Positions 43,001-51,110 of a DNA stretch of 64,000 bases are shown one piece after another. Under the pieces are notes generated by a model. The model was given only the letters and a program-made list of their open reading frames with translations. It did no database searches and had not been told where the DNA came from. The number at the start of each line of letters is the position of its first letter. The stretch's first letter is position 1. The position numbers and the translations under genes were made by a program. The stretch is from Streptomyces griseocarneus (GTDB taxonomy: Bacteria; Actinomycetota; Actinomycetes; Streptomycetales; Streptomycetaceae), in contig NZ_BNBL01000002.1 of assembly GCF_014655595.1 (NCBI RefSeq), forward strand, positions 434,170-498,169, read 5' to 3'.

Positions 43001-43420
43001 GTGACACTGGAAGACCTCGTCCGGCTGCGCCGGGCCCGTGACCTGATGGACCGCGACTACGCCAAGCCGCTCGACGTCCCGGCGCTGGCTCGCTTCGCCC
43101 TCATGTCGCCGGGCCACTTCTCCCGCAGCTTTCGCGCCGCCTTCGGGGAGACGCCGTACAGCTACCTGATGACGCGCCGGATCGAGCGGGCCAAGGCGCT
43201 GCTGCGACGGGGCGACCTGACGGTGACGGAGGTGTGCTTCGCGGTCGGCGCCACCTCGCTGGGGTCGTTCAGCTCGCGGTTCACCGAGCTGGTCGGCGAG
43301 AGCCCGAGCGCGTACCGGGCCCGCAGTCATGACGACGGCGCCGCCATTCCGGCCTGCATCGCCAAGATCCACACGCGACCGGTCAGGAACGGAGAAGCCA
43401 AACCCGCCCCCGGCCCGTAG
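43001..43420 (+). CDS. AraC family DNA-binding protein (HTH only)
   Basis: A 139-residue protein consisting mainly of the AraC double helix-turn-helix (DVPALARFALMSPGHFSRSF and LTVTEVCFAVGATSLGSFSS), without a separate effector domain. A polar tail of about 30 residues follows. Its stop lies ten bases before the VOC protein start, so it may regulate or be co-expressed with that gene, as in glyoxalase-linked AraC pairs. GTG 43001 has GGATGGTGG upstream but no strong ribosome site. Confidence 0.87.
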   Translation: MTLEDLVRLRRARDLMDRDYAKPLDVPALARFALMSPGHFSRSFRAAFGETPYSYLMTRRIERAKALLRRGDLTVTEVCFAVGATSLGSFSSRFTELVGESPSAYRARSHDDGAAIPACIAKIHTRPVRNGEAKPAPGP

Positions 43421-43430
43421 CGTGAAGCGC

Positions 43431-43844
43431 ATGGACATCAAGCTTTCACAGTGCTTCATCGCCGTCGACGACCACGACAAGGCACTCGCCTTCTACCGGG
43501 ACGTCCTCGGCCTGGAGGTGCGCAACGACGTCGGGTTCGAGGGGATGCGCTGGGTGACCGTCGGTGCGCCGTCGCAGCCGGACGTGAACATCGTCCTGGA
43601 ACCGCCCCTGGCGGACCCGAACGCCTCACCGGCTGACAGGCTGGCCATGGCGGAGCTCATGGCGAAGGGCATGCTGCGCGGCGTCATCTTCTCGACCGAC
43701 GACTGCGACGCGACGTTCGAGCGCATCAGCACGGCGGGTGGCGAGGTGCTGCAGGAGCCGGTCGACCAGCCCTACGGCGTCCGCGACTGCGCCTTCCGCG
43801 ACCCCTCCGGCAACATGCTGCGCTTCAGTCAGCCCCGCACGTGA
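43431..43844 (+). CDS. VOC family (glyoxalase/dioxygenase-fold) protein
   Basis: A 137-residue protein with the vicinal-oxygen-chelate fold: IAVDDHDKALAFYRDVLGLE at the N-terminus and the second beta-alpha-beta unit GVIFSTDDCDATFERI, ending VRDCAFRDPSGNMLRFSQP. This form is common and includes glyoxalases and drug-binding resistance proteins. It lacks a ribosome site; TAGCGT (43418-43423) is seven bases before the ATG, so the message is probably leaderless and separate from the AraC gene upstream. A very long hairpin follows its stop. Confidence 0.88.
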   Translation: MDIKLSQCFIAVDDHDKALAFYRDVLGLEVRNDVGFEGMRWVTVGAPSQPDVNIVLEPPLADPNASPADRLAMAELMAKGMLRGVIFSTDDCDATFERISTAGGEVLQEPVDQPYGVRDCAFRDPSGNMLRFSQPRT

Positions 43845-43848
43845 CGAG

Positions 43849-43914
43849 CGGCCGCGGCCACCGCGTGATCATCCTGCGTCCACACGACACGATGATCACC
43901 GGTGGCCGCGGCCG
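43849..43914. terminator. 24-25 bp near-perfect inverted repeat between convergent genes
   Basis: Left arm 43849-43873 and right arm 43891-43914 pair fully except for one extra base on the left; the loop is 17 nt. No U-tract. It starts five bases after the VOC stop and ends 34 bases before the end of the leftward small gene, so it can serve both strands. Confidence 0.7.
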
Positions 43915-43947
43915 TCTCCGCGCCGGCCCCACCAGCACCCTCACGAC

Positions 43948-44196
43948 CTACGGCTGAGCGCCGAAGGGCAGGAGGCTGGTGACCGGGGCGAGCAGGTTCA
44001 GAACGGGGGCCAGGGGATTGAAGGGCGGCTGCTGCTCCGGCATCTCGCCGTCCGGCGCCGGGGCGGGGGCCTGCTGGGGCGCGACGGCGGACTGGGCGGT
44101 GACGGGCGCCGGCATGGGCGCGGCGGAGGCGATGCCCGCGCTCAGGGCGAGCGCGGCACCGGTGAGGGACACGGCGAGAGTCATGCGCTTGGTCAT
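43948..44196 (-). CDS. Small secreted Pro/Ala-rich protein
   Basis: An 82-residue exported protein. Residues 1-26 form a Sec signal (KRMTLAVSLTGAALALSAGI) ending ASA. The mature part is Pro/Ala/Gln-rich (QQAPAPAPDGEMPEQQPPFN) and ends NPLAPVLNLLAPVTSLLPFG, a hydrophobic tail. No Cys and no known domain. No clear ribosome site precedes the ATG at 44196. A 15-bp palindrome lies 24 bases upstream. Confidence 0.65.
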   Translation of the reverse strand: MTKRMTLAVSLTGAALALSAGIASAAPMPAPVTAQSAVAPQQAPAPAPDGEMPEQQPPFNPLAPVLNLLAPVTSLLPFGAQP

Positions 44197-44219
44197 GCCG
44201 TGACAACGACGCCCCGGCG

Positions 44220-44234
44220 CACTGGTCACCAGTG
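44220..44234. promoter_or_regulatory. 15-bp palindrome CACTGGT-c-ACCAGTG
   Basis: Perfect 7-bp arms around one base, between divergent genes: 24 bases before the small secreted protein and 112 before the Tat hydrolase. A candidate operator. Confidence 0.5.
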
Positions 44235-44345
44235 TCACCCGGGCGGCGTGAGACCGAGGTCGCCCGTCGCCTCCCCCTTCCGGCGGAGGCGGTCCCGCCC
44301 GCGGGAGGACGTGGCCGGCGAGGCAGGATCCGTAGCGTCGGGGCC

Positions 44346-45599
44346 ATGAAGCCAACGCACCTTTCCCGCCGGCGGTTTGCCGGCGCGCTCGGGCTCGCCC
44401 TCCTCGCTCCCGCGGCGGGCCCGGCCCCCGCCGGGGCGACGCCGCGCGGCGGCACCCGGCCGGTGACCATGACCCTGCCGGCGCCCACCGGGCCGTACCC
44501 GGTCGGCACCGTGCCGCTGCGCCTGGTGGACCGGGCGCGCACCGACCCGTGGCTCGCCGCCCGGACCGCGCGGGAGCTCATGGTGACCCTCTGGTACCCC
44601 GCGCGGCCGGGACCGGCACGGCGGCCGGCCCCTCAGCTGCCGCCCGGCGTGGCGGCCGCATGGCAGCGGCTCGTGGAGACGAAGGAGGAGTTCTCGGTCC
44701 GGCCCGGGGCAGCCGACTGGGCGGCCACCATGACGCATGCCGTCACCCGCGCCCCGGTCCTGCGGCGGCGCGGCGGTCTCCCCGTGGTCCTGTACTCGCC
44801 GGGCAGGAACATGCCGCGCGGGTTCGGAACCGTCCTGGCGGAGGAGCTCGCGAGCCGCGGTCACCTGGTGGTGGCCGTGGACCACACCCACGAGACGATC
44901 GCCGTGGAGTTCCCGGACGGCCGGGTCGAGGCCGTCAAGGACGCGACGGAGACGGCCACGCTGCGCGCGTTGGTGGACGTACGCGTCGCCGACGTGCGGT
45001 TCGTGCTCGACCGGCTGGAGGCGCTGAACCGTGGGGACGACCCGGACGGGGGCCTGCGGACGCAGCCGCTGCCGCCCGGCCTCGCCGGATGCGCGGACCT
45101 GTCGACGGTCGGCATGTTCGGGCACTCGATCGGGGGCGCCACGGCCGCCCAGGCGATGCACGACGACTCCCGGATCCTCGCGGCCGCCGACCTGGACGGG
45201 GCGGTCGGCAGCGGGCCACAGGCCTTGGGGACGGTCGTCGAGGACGGCCTCGACCGGCCGTTCCTGCTGATGAACAGCGTGATCGGCAACCACCGGGACG
45301 ACGTGCTGGCGACGCTGTGGCGCAACCTGCGCGGCTGGCACCGCAACCTGCAGATGCTCTCGGCGGGCCACTACGCCTACACCGACCTCCAGGCGCAGGT
45401 GCCGAGGCTCGCGGCCGCCGGGGCGATGCCCGCCGACAAGCCGGCCGGGCTCGTCGGCACCGTGGACCCCCGCCGCTCCCTCCAGGCCCAACGGGCCTAC
45501 CTGAACGGGTTCTTCGACATCCACCTCGGCCGCCACCCGGACCGCGGCCTCTTCGACGGCCCTTCGCCCGCCCACCCGGACGTGTCGTTCGTCGACTAG
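44346..45599 (+). CDS. Tat-exported alpha/beta hydrolase, paralogue of the 19044 gene
   Basis: A 417-residue secreted hydrolase of the PAF-acetylhydrolase-like kind. The Tat signal is SRRRFAGALGLALLAPAAG (about 7-25). LPAPTGPYPVGTVPLRLVD, ADWAATMTHAVTRAP and FVLDRLEALNRG align closely with the product at 19044-20336. The nucleophile elbow is GHSIGG (near 260) and the likely catalytic His lies in SAGHYAYTD. No ribosome site; TAGCGT (44333-44338) precedes the ATG by seven bases, suggesting a leaderless message. Lipid or ester substrates are likely but unproven. Confidence 0.9.
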   Translation: MKPTHLSRRRFAGALGLALLAPAAGPAPAGATPRGGTRPVTMTLPAPTGPYPVGTVPLRLVDRARTDPWLAARTARELMVTLWYPARPGPARRPAPQLPPGVAAAWQRLVETKEEFSVRPGAADWAATMTHAVTRAPVLRRRGGLPVVLYSPGRNMPRGFGTVLAEELASRGHLVVAVDHTHETIAVEFPDGRVEAVKDATETATLRALVDVRVADVRFVLDRLEALNRGDDPDGGLRTQPLPPGLAGCADLSTVGMFGHSIGGATAAQAMHDDSRILAAADLDGAVGSGPQALGTVVEDGLDRPFLLMNSVIGNHRDDVLATLWRNLRGWHRNLQMLSAGHYAYTDLQAQVPRLAAAGAMPADKPAGLVGTVDPRRSLQAQRAYLNGFFDIHLGRHPDRGLFDGPSPAHPDVSFVD

Positions 45600-45645
45600 G
45601 GAGGTCCGGCCGGTCGCCCGTCCGGCCGGGCTGCCCGGCGCGTCG

Positions 45646-46590
45646 TCACCCGGCGGGTGCCTCGAAGACGAGACGGATCTCGGTGACCTGATAGCCGGCG
45701 CGGTCGAAGGCGGCCGCCATGGGGACGTTGACCGTGTCGGTGGTGGCCGTGATCCGCTGAGCGCCCTCGGCCGCGTGGAAGCGCGTGATCTCCGCGAGGA
45801 CCTCGTCGATGTACCCCCGGCCCCGGAATTCCGGCACCACTCCCAGGTACCCGACGTTGGGGTGGTACGGCGTGCGCGAGGGCAGGGCCATGCCGACCAG
45901 GGTGCCGTCGGGGGTGTGCGCCAGGCGCCACCACTCCCTCCTGCCCGGGCAGTTCCGGTAGAAGTCCAGGTCGTCGCGTGCCTGGCGGTCGGCACCCAGC
46001 GCGGCGACGTCCCGCCGCGTGACGATGTCGAGACTTCCGCCGGCGATGCGGCGGAAGACCGCCACGAACGCCTCGTCGTCCGGCTCCGGGGAGAAGACCA
46101 GCCGCCCGGTGCGCGCCGGCACCCCGGCGGCGGGGGTCCATTCGTAGCGGAGCCGCTCGATCTCCTCGCCGAGGCCGGCCGAGGCGGCAGCGGCCCTCCG
46201 CCAGGCCACGGCGGCCGCGACGGCGGGATCCGTCCGCCAGCCGGCCGGCAGCGAGAGGTTGTACTGCGGGTCCCGCGTCGCGCCCGCCTCCCGGAAGGCC
46301 CGCAGGCCGGCGGCGAGGAGCGCGGCGGCCGTCCCGGCGCGGTCACCGGCCGAGCGGCTGACGTGCAGGCAGTCCAGGGCCACCGGATGGTCGCTGTCGC
46401 TTCGGCCCCACCACACGGCGCGGGCCAGGATCTCGCCGTCCTGCTCCGCGACCCAGGTCCACTCGGGGCGGAACTGTCGTTCCGCCAGCTCCGCGCGGTA
46501 GCGGTCCTCGGTGATCCGGCTCACCGGATCGTCGACGACGAAGGCGGCCGCACGGTCGAGATCGGCGACGGTGGTGGGACGGATGAGCAT
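45646..46590 (-). CDS. GNAT family N-acetyltransferase
   Basis: A 314-residue protein with two GNAT-like halves. The N-terminal half has MLIRPTTVADLDRAAAFV and RPEWTWVAEQDGEILARAVW. The C-terminal half has the acetyl-CoA-binding pattern LGVVPEFRGRGYIDEVLAEI (Q/RxxGxG/A as RGRGY) and NVPMAAAFDRAGY. GGAGG lies four bases before the ATG at 46590. The substrate cannot be inferred. It stands alone. Confidence 0.88.
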   Translation of the reverse strand: MLIRPTTVADLDRAAAFVVDDPVSRITEDRYRAELAERQFRPEWTWVAEQDGEILARAVWWGRSDSDHPVALDCLHVSRSAGDRAGTAAALLAAGLRAFREAGATRDPQYNLSLPAGWRTDPAVAAAVAWRRAAAASAGLGEEIERLRYEWTPAAGVPARTGRLVFSPEPDDEAFVAVFRRIAGGSLDIVTRRDVAALGADRQARDDLDFYRNCPGRREWWRLAHTPDGTLVGMALPSRTPYHPNVGYLGVVPEFRGRGYIDEVLAEITRFHAAEGAQRITATTDTVNVPMAAAFDRAGYQVTEIRLVFEAPAG

Positions 46591-46815
46591 GCGGCCTCCG
46601 GGGCTGGTGAACAACCCCGCGATGATCACATCCTCCGCCCGGAACGGCCACCGAATTCGGAATCGGGAGCGGTCGCGCACGCCGGCGGCCGGGCGCGCGT
46701 CCGGGCGCCTCCGGCTGAGCCCGGACGACCGTTGACCGACCCCTTCGCGCCACCTACGTTCGGCATGAGGCCCCGTCCACGAGAACGGGGCCAGCCGCGG
46801 CTCTTGGGGGCGCAG

Positions 46816-47172
46816 GTGCACTGGTACGTGGATGTGCTCAAGAAATACGCGACATTCAGCGGGCGCGCGGGCCGCCCCGAGTTCTGGATGTTCAGCCTGA
46901 TCAGTTTCGTCATCAGCATCGTGCTGGCCGTCATCGACGCCGTGCTCGGCACGGACCCCGTCATCGGCCTGGTGTACAGCCTCGCCGTGCTCCTCCCGGG
47001 CCTCGCCGTCGGCGTCCGCCGCCTGCACGACATCGACCGGTCGGGCTGGTGGCTGCTGCTCGCCCTGATCCCGCTCCTGGGCAGCATCGTCCTGCTGGTG
47101 TTCTTCGCCCTTCCCGGTACGCAGGGCGAGAATTCCTACGGCCCGAAGCCCCAGTTGGCTCCGGCCTACTGA
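46816..47172 (+). CDS. DUF805 membrane protein
   Basis: A 118-residue inner membrane protein of the DUF805 family: WYVDVLKKYATFSGRAGRPE, then three membrane segments, with the signature VGVRRLHDIDRSGWWLLLAL and the ending GTQGENSYGP. GTG 46816 follows GGGGG by about six bases. Members are widespread small membrane proteins of unknown function. It is followed after 150 bases by the large receptor-like gene. Confidence 0.93.
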   Translation: MHWYVDVLKKYATFSGRAGRPEFWMFSLISFVISIVLAVIDAVLGTDPVIGLVYSLAVLLPGLAVGVRRLHDIDRSGWWLLLALIPLLGSIVLLVFFALPGTQGENSYGPKPQLAPAY

Positions 47173-47326
47173 CGTCACATCAATTCCGGTCACGCGGTGG
47201 TCGTCGGCCGCGCCCGGGCAAGCGGTTTTCCGGCATTAGCGGCCAGTTGAGGACGACGACCCCGTTCGTACCCCACATGGGTGGGACAGTTCTGCCCTTC
47301 AAGTAACACTGCGTAAGGGGGGCGGG

Positions 47327-49816
47327 ATGAACGGGATTCCTCCGCTGGACGGCGTGAAGGACCTGGTGACCGTACTGGACGAGCTGGTGGGCCGGCCCGT
47401 GGGCCGACGGGAGCTCCCCGCAGTCGTCTTAGAGGGCCAGGAGGGGCAGGGGGCGGCGTTCGTCACCGGCTACCGCGACCGGCTGCGCGCCATCGGCGGC
47501 CCCGCCCTCGTCCCCCACGCACTCCTCGACGACGACCTCCTCGACCGGGCCCGGCAGTCCGCCGAACCCGACGTCGTCCTGCTCGACGGCCTCACCGCGC
47601 AGCTGGAGCGCACCACGCCCGGATCCGCGGGCGGGCTGGCACTGCCCACCTACTGGACGTGCCGGAGAGTCCTGGACATCGACGCGGGCGCCGGGGCGGA
47701 GCGCGCGCAGCGCCGCACCCTGGCCGAAAAGCTCTGCGTGGCCTGGCAGCAGGACACCTCCGGCCTCAAGGCGCTGCGCTCCTTCATCGACACCGGCGGC
47801 GCGGGTCAGATCAGCGCGCGCCTGGGCGCGCTGGCCACGGTTCTGATCGCCTGGCCGCTCGAATGGGGCTACCGCACCTGGCTGAACCACACCAGGCGCC
47901 TGCGCTGGTACGCCCCCAAGGTGAGCAGCGCCGGAGGCGCCGCCGCCACCCGCTTCCTGCCCGCCGCCGTATCGCTGAGCCGCCGCGGCGAGCTGCGCGA
48001 CCGCGCGGCACTGCGCCAGTCCCTGCTCCTCGAAGCGCTGGCGGTGGACCTGCTCCGGGCCTGCCGCAGGGGCGTGGCCCTGCCCTGGCGACGCCGCCGC
48101 GTCTGGCCGTTCGTCGTCCTCCTGCCACGTGTCGACGGCCCGCGCACGGCCACCCGGCGGCTGCTGGACGGCCTGGTGAAGCTGCAACGGCGCGGCCTGC
48201 CGCTGCTGGTCCTGGCCGCCCCCGCCGCCCCGGCCCCGCCCCATGACGCACAGGAACCCGACGGCGGCGCCCGCACACCGGCCCAGGCCGCCGCCTGCCT
48301 GCGGCCGCTGCTCGAGCGGCGCGCCCGCTCCGCCGGGACCGGGGCCGAGAAGGGGCGACTGCCCGTCCGCCTGGCCGGGGAGGAGCGGCAGGAGGTGATC
48401 GACTGGCTGGACACCAACGTGGCCGTACGCCCCTTCGCGGTGCCGTGGCCGTCCGCCTACCTGGGCGGCATTCTCGCCGTCGTCCTGCTGGCCGGCGCCG
48501 TGCCGGCGGTGAACTGGCTCCGCCAGGACCCCTGCCACGACACCTGGCCGGCGCAGGGCGTCCGGGTCGGCGTCGACACCGCCCGGCACGGCTGCTACTT
48601 CACGGACGGCGGCAGCCAGCAGCTGCTGCGCACGCTCCAGGACCGCATCCGCGCCCAGAACGACGTCGCCCAGCGCGGCGCGTACCGCACGGTGGTCTTC
48701 TTCGCGCCGCTGACCGCCGACCCCCAGCGCCGGAGCGAACAGCTCACTCCCGCCGGCGTCCTCCAGCTCGAGGGCGCCGCCGACGCCCAGCGCGAGTTCA
48801 ACAAGCAGGCGGTGGGCGATGCCGAACGGCCGTACCTGCGGCTGCTGATCGCCAACTCCGGCTACGCCTTCGCCCAGGGGACGGACGTCGCGGACCGGCT
48901 GAACGTCCTGGCCGGAGACGGCACGAGCATCTCCGCCGTGATCGGCATCTCCCAGAGCCGTGACGCGTCCGTCAAGGCGATCCAGCACCTCTCCCCGGAC
49001 CTGCCCGTCATCGGGGCGGCGGTCACCGGCGACTTCATGGCCACCGACACCGACACCTACTTCCAGACCCAGCCCACCAACCGTCACCTCGCCCGGGCCC
49101 TGACCCGGCGCATCACCGCCCTGCAGCGCAAGAAGGCCCTGATCATCTACGACGACAAGGACCGCTACAGCATCAACCTGCGGGAGGACCTCCGCGACGA
49201 ACTGACCGGACAGGGCATCGAGGTCATGGAACCCGCGATCGTGCGCACGCCGGACTTCGGACAGCCCGGTGTGGCGAGCGCCCTGCCGGAGCTCGCCAAG
49301 AGGATCTGCGGCCAGAAACACAGCGAATCCATCATCGTGTTCGCCGCCCGGGGCGGCCAGCTCCCCAAGATCCTCAATGAGGTGCAGGCCGAGTGCGGCT
49401 CCGCGCAGGGGACGCCGTTCCCGCTGCTCGCCTCCGACGTCAACACCCTCATCGAGTATCCGGAGCTTCCGGAGTTCGCCCATCTCGACCGCTATACGGC
49501 GGTCGAGATGTCCTACATCGCCTTCTCGGCCGACCGCCACAGCGACCACGCCGCCGGAAGCGACTCCTTCCGTGCCGCCGCGGCGGCCATCAACCGGACC
49601 TGGACGGGCACGAAGATCCCCCTGCGCGCCTCCAACGTCTTCCAGCAGCTGCGCAACGGCGTGGACGTGAAGGACACCGTCGCCCAGGACCGGCCCTTCC
49701 ACCTGCCCGCCGACGACCGTTCCCTCGCCACCCGCCCCCTGTTCCTGTGCACCGTCCCCCATGCGGCCGGCACCGCCCCGTCCTGCCAGGCGGCGGACGG
49801 CAGGCCGCTCGGCTGA
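47327..49816 (+). CDS. Receptor-like fusion: degenerate P-loop-type domain, TM, periplasmic-binding-protein domain
   Basis: An 829-residue protein of unfamiliar architecture. Residues 1-370 are cytoplasmic; VVLEGQEGQGAAFV (33-46) looks like a Walker A loop that has lost the GK(S/T), and VVLLDGL (near 84) like Walker B. A possible membrane or amphipathic segment lies near 165-185. A clear membrane helix (LGGILAVVLLAGAVPAV) is near 376-392. The outside part (about 400-829) resembles type 1 periplasmic-binding proteins (VIGISQSRDASVKAIQHLSP, VIGAAVTGDFMATD, KKALIIYDDKDRYSINLRED), with several Cys. Codon 35 is TTA, so translation may need bldA tRNA. The ATG has AAGGGGGGCGGG directly upstream. No transporter genes adjoin, so signalling rather than uptake is likely (inference). 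Confidence 0.75.
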   Translation: MNGIPPLDGVKDLVTVLDELVGRPVGRRELPAVVLEGQEGQGAAFVTGYRDRLRAIGGPALVPHALLDDDLLDRARQSAEPDVVLLDGLTAQLERTTPGSAGGLALPTYWTCRRVLDIDAGAGAERAQRRTLAEKLCVAWQQDTSGLKALRSFIDTGGAGQISARLGALATVLIAWPLEWGYRTWLNHTRRLRWYAPKVSSAGGAAATRFLPAAVSLSRRGELRDRAALRQSLLLEALAVDLLRACRRGVALPWRRRRVWPFVVLLPRVDGPRTATRRLLDGLVKLQRRGLPLLVLAAPAAPAPPHDAQEPDGGARTPAQAAACLRPLLERRARSAGTGAEKGRLPVRLAGEERQEVIDWLDTNVAVRPFAVPWPSAYLGGILAVVLLAGAVPAVNWLRQDPCHDTWPAQGVRVGVDTARHGCYFTDGGSQQLLRTLQDRIRAQNDVAQRGAYRTVVFFAPLTADPQRRSEQLTPAGVLQLEGAADAQREFNKQAVGDAERPYLRLLIANSGYAFAQGTDVADRLNVLAGDGTSISAVIGISQSRDASVKAIQHLSPDLPVIGAAVTGDFMATDTDTYFQTQPTNRHLARALTRRITALQRKKALIIYDDKDRYSINLREDLRDELTGQGIEVMEPAIVRTPDFGQPGVASALPELAKRICGQKHSESIIVFAARGGQLPKILNEVQAECGSAQGTPFPLLASDVNTLIEYPELPEFAHLDRYTAVEMSYIAFSADRHSDHAAGSDSFRAAAAAINRTWTGTKIPLRASNVFQQLRNGVDVKDTVAQDRPFHLPADDRSLATRPLFLCTVPHAAGTAPSCQAADGRPLG

Positions 49817-49833
49817 GCGCGCGCCGCCGGGTC

Positions 49834-50193
49834 TCACGGCCCGGAGGGCTCGCTTTCCGCCGGGCCCTCCGCCGGGCGCTCCGCCGGAGGGTCCCTGCGG
49901 TCCTGTCCCGCTCCCGCCCCGCCCGCGCGCGCCACCGCCTCGTCGACCTGGGCGGCCGTGTGCGCCTGGGCGGTGTTGGTGGCGGCCCGGATGCCGAAGT
50001 AGGCCGTGGTCATCGTGCTGACCGCGGTGAAGGCGCTCGTGAGGATGGCCGCGGACTGGGCGCCGTCGGCGCCGGCGACGCCCCAGACCGCGGCGATCGC
50101 GATCGCCGCGTCGCCCAGGATCACCACCAGAAGTCCGGCCCAGGCACGGGTTTTCTGCAATTCGACGTCGGAAGCGTTCCGTGGGCGACCCAT
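49834..50193 (-). CDS. Small two-helix membrane protein
   Basis: A 119-residue protein: hydrophilic start MGRPRNASDVELQKTRAW, two membrane segments (AGLLVVILGDAAIAIAAVWG, and SAAILTSAFTAVSTMTTAYF with GIRA), then a Gln/Ala helix and a Pro/Glu-rich tail. GGAGG lies five bases before the ATG at 50193. Its stop faces the receptor gene's stop 18 bases away, and it diverges from the LysM gene. Layout recalls small phage or mobile-element membrane proteins, but no family is certain. Confidence 0.68.
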   Translation of the reverse strand: MGRPRNASDVELQKTRAWAGLLVVILGDAAIAIAAVWGVAGADGAQSAAILTSAFTAVSTMTTAYFGIRAATNTAQAHTAAQVDEAVARAGGAGAGQDRRDPPAERPAEGPAESEPSGP

Positions 50194-50254
50194 ACGAACC
50201 TCCATGCCGTCGCCGCGTCCGGTACGTGAACATGCGGACTTCGGCCAGGACATC

Positions 50255-50266
50255 TAGCATATAATT
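50255..50266 (+). promoter_or_regulatory. -10 region for LysM gene
   Basis: TAGCAT (50255-50260) lies six bases before the ATG at 50267; a perfect TATAAT (50260-50265) overlaps it. No ribosome site is present, so a leaderless message is likely. Confidence 0.5.
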
Positions 50267-50692
50267 ATGAGCGCACAGAACACCTTTTATGTCGTCGTAT
50301 CGGGTGACACGCTCTCCGAAATCGCCGCCCGGTTCAATACCACCGTCGAGCAGCTCCAGGCGTGGAATAACATTCCCGACCCCAATCACATCGAGGTGGG
50401 GCAGCGGCTGCTCGTCGCGAAAGGCTCTTCCGGATTCGTTCCGTTCCCCGGTCCCGAATGGTTCAAGGAAAGGCCCAACCACCCCATCATCGGTCTGATG
50501 GCAATTCGCCTGATCGAGGAGGACTGCTCCGCCTACGGTCCGAACGGCGGCCAGACGCAGTGGGACGACGAAGACCGCAGCTCCTACTCGCTGTGGCAGA
50601 AGAAGCTCGGCTTCAAGGGGCCCGATGCGGACGGCTGGCCCGGGGAGAAGTCCTGGGACAAACTGAAGGTTCCCTTCCCGCACTTCGGGTAG
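50267..50692 (+). CDS. LysM domain protein without signal peptide
   Basis: A 141-residue protein. Residues 7-52 are a LysM cell-wall-binding domain (YVVVSGDTLSEIAARFNTTV, then EQLQAWNNIPDPNHIEVGQR). The C-terminal half contains SSYSLWQKKLGFKGPDADGW with PGEKSWDKL, which resembles the peptidoglycan-binding tail of actinophage endolysins and Streptomyces wall hydrolases. There is no catalytic domain and no signal peptide, so export would need holin-like release or another route. The 5' end is less GC-rich than surrounding genes. A second peptidoglycan-binding gene follows after 43 bases. Confidence 0.82.
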   Translation: MSAQNTFYVVVSGDTLSEIAARFNTTVEQLQAWNNIPDPNHIEVGQRLLVAKGSSGFVPFPGPEWFKERPNHPIIGLMAIRLIEEDCSAYGPNGGQTQWDDEDRSSYSLWQKKLGFKGPDADGWPGEKSWDKLKVPFPHFG

Positions 50693-50735
50693 CGCCCGCA
50701 GATCCGAACTCGGGGGAGGAAGACGGAGGTCCACC

Positions 50736-51011
50736 ATGGCCACGGAACTCACGGAAATCTGCAACCACACCAACACCCGGCCCACTGTCAAGCGGGGCTC
50801 GAAGGGGCCGGCCGTCAAGCAGGCCCAGTGTTACCTCAACAATTCGCTGACGAACACCGACCTCACCCTGGACGGAGACTTCGGCCCCGCCACGGAGGCC
50901 GCGACACGGCGTTTCCAGGGCTGTGCCGACATCGTCATCGACGGCGTCATCGGAGCCCAGACCTGGTCGCACCTGGCGTTCTTCGCCAACAGCCCGGGCT
51001 TCGCCTGCTGA
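50736..51011 (+). CDS. Peptidoglycan-binding (PG_binding_1) protein without signal peptide
   Basis: A 91-residue protein made of a single peptidoglycan-binding fold: VKRGSKGPAVKQAQCYLNNS, then DGDFGPATEAATRRFQGCAD and DGVIGAQTWSHL. Four Cys (CNHT, QCYL, GCAD, final FAC) could form two disulfides, which suggests an extracytoplasmic fate although no signal peptide is seen. GGAGG lies six bases before the ATG. Probably co-transcribed with the LysM gene. It may be a released wall-binding module, a phage remnant, or cargo of a contractile or lysis system (inference). Confidence 0.82.
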   Translation: MATELTEICNHTNTRPTVKRGSKGPAVKQAQCYLNNSLTNTDLTLDGDFGPATEAATRRFQGCADIVIDGVIGAQTWSHLAFFANSPGFAC

Positions 51012-51054
51012 ACGCGCCGCGCGGGGCCCCGGAGATCGTCGGCCGGCCCCGTAT

Positions 51055-51090
51055 CAGCGCACGAACCAGCGCACGAACCAGCCCACGGCC
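51055..51090. repeat. Three tandem 12-bp units (CAGCGCACGAAC type)
   Basis: CAGCGCACGAAC twice, then CAGCCCACGGCC, between convergent gene ends. Non-coding. Confidence 0.65.
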
Positions 51091-51110
51091 CAGCCTCGCA
51101 TCAGCCTGTA

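Noticed and set aside
47429..50818. A 1129-codon leftward open frame
   Set aside because: It overlaps four well-supported genes in a shadow frame and shows repetitive Gly/Arg/Val composition.
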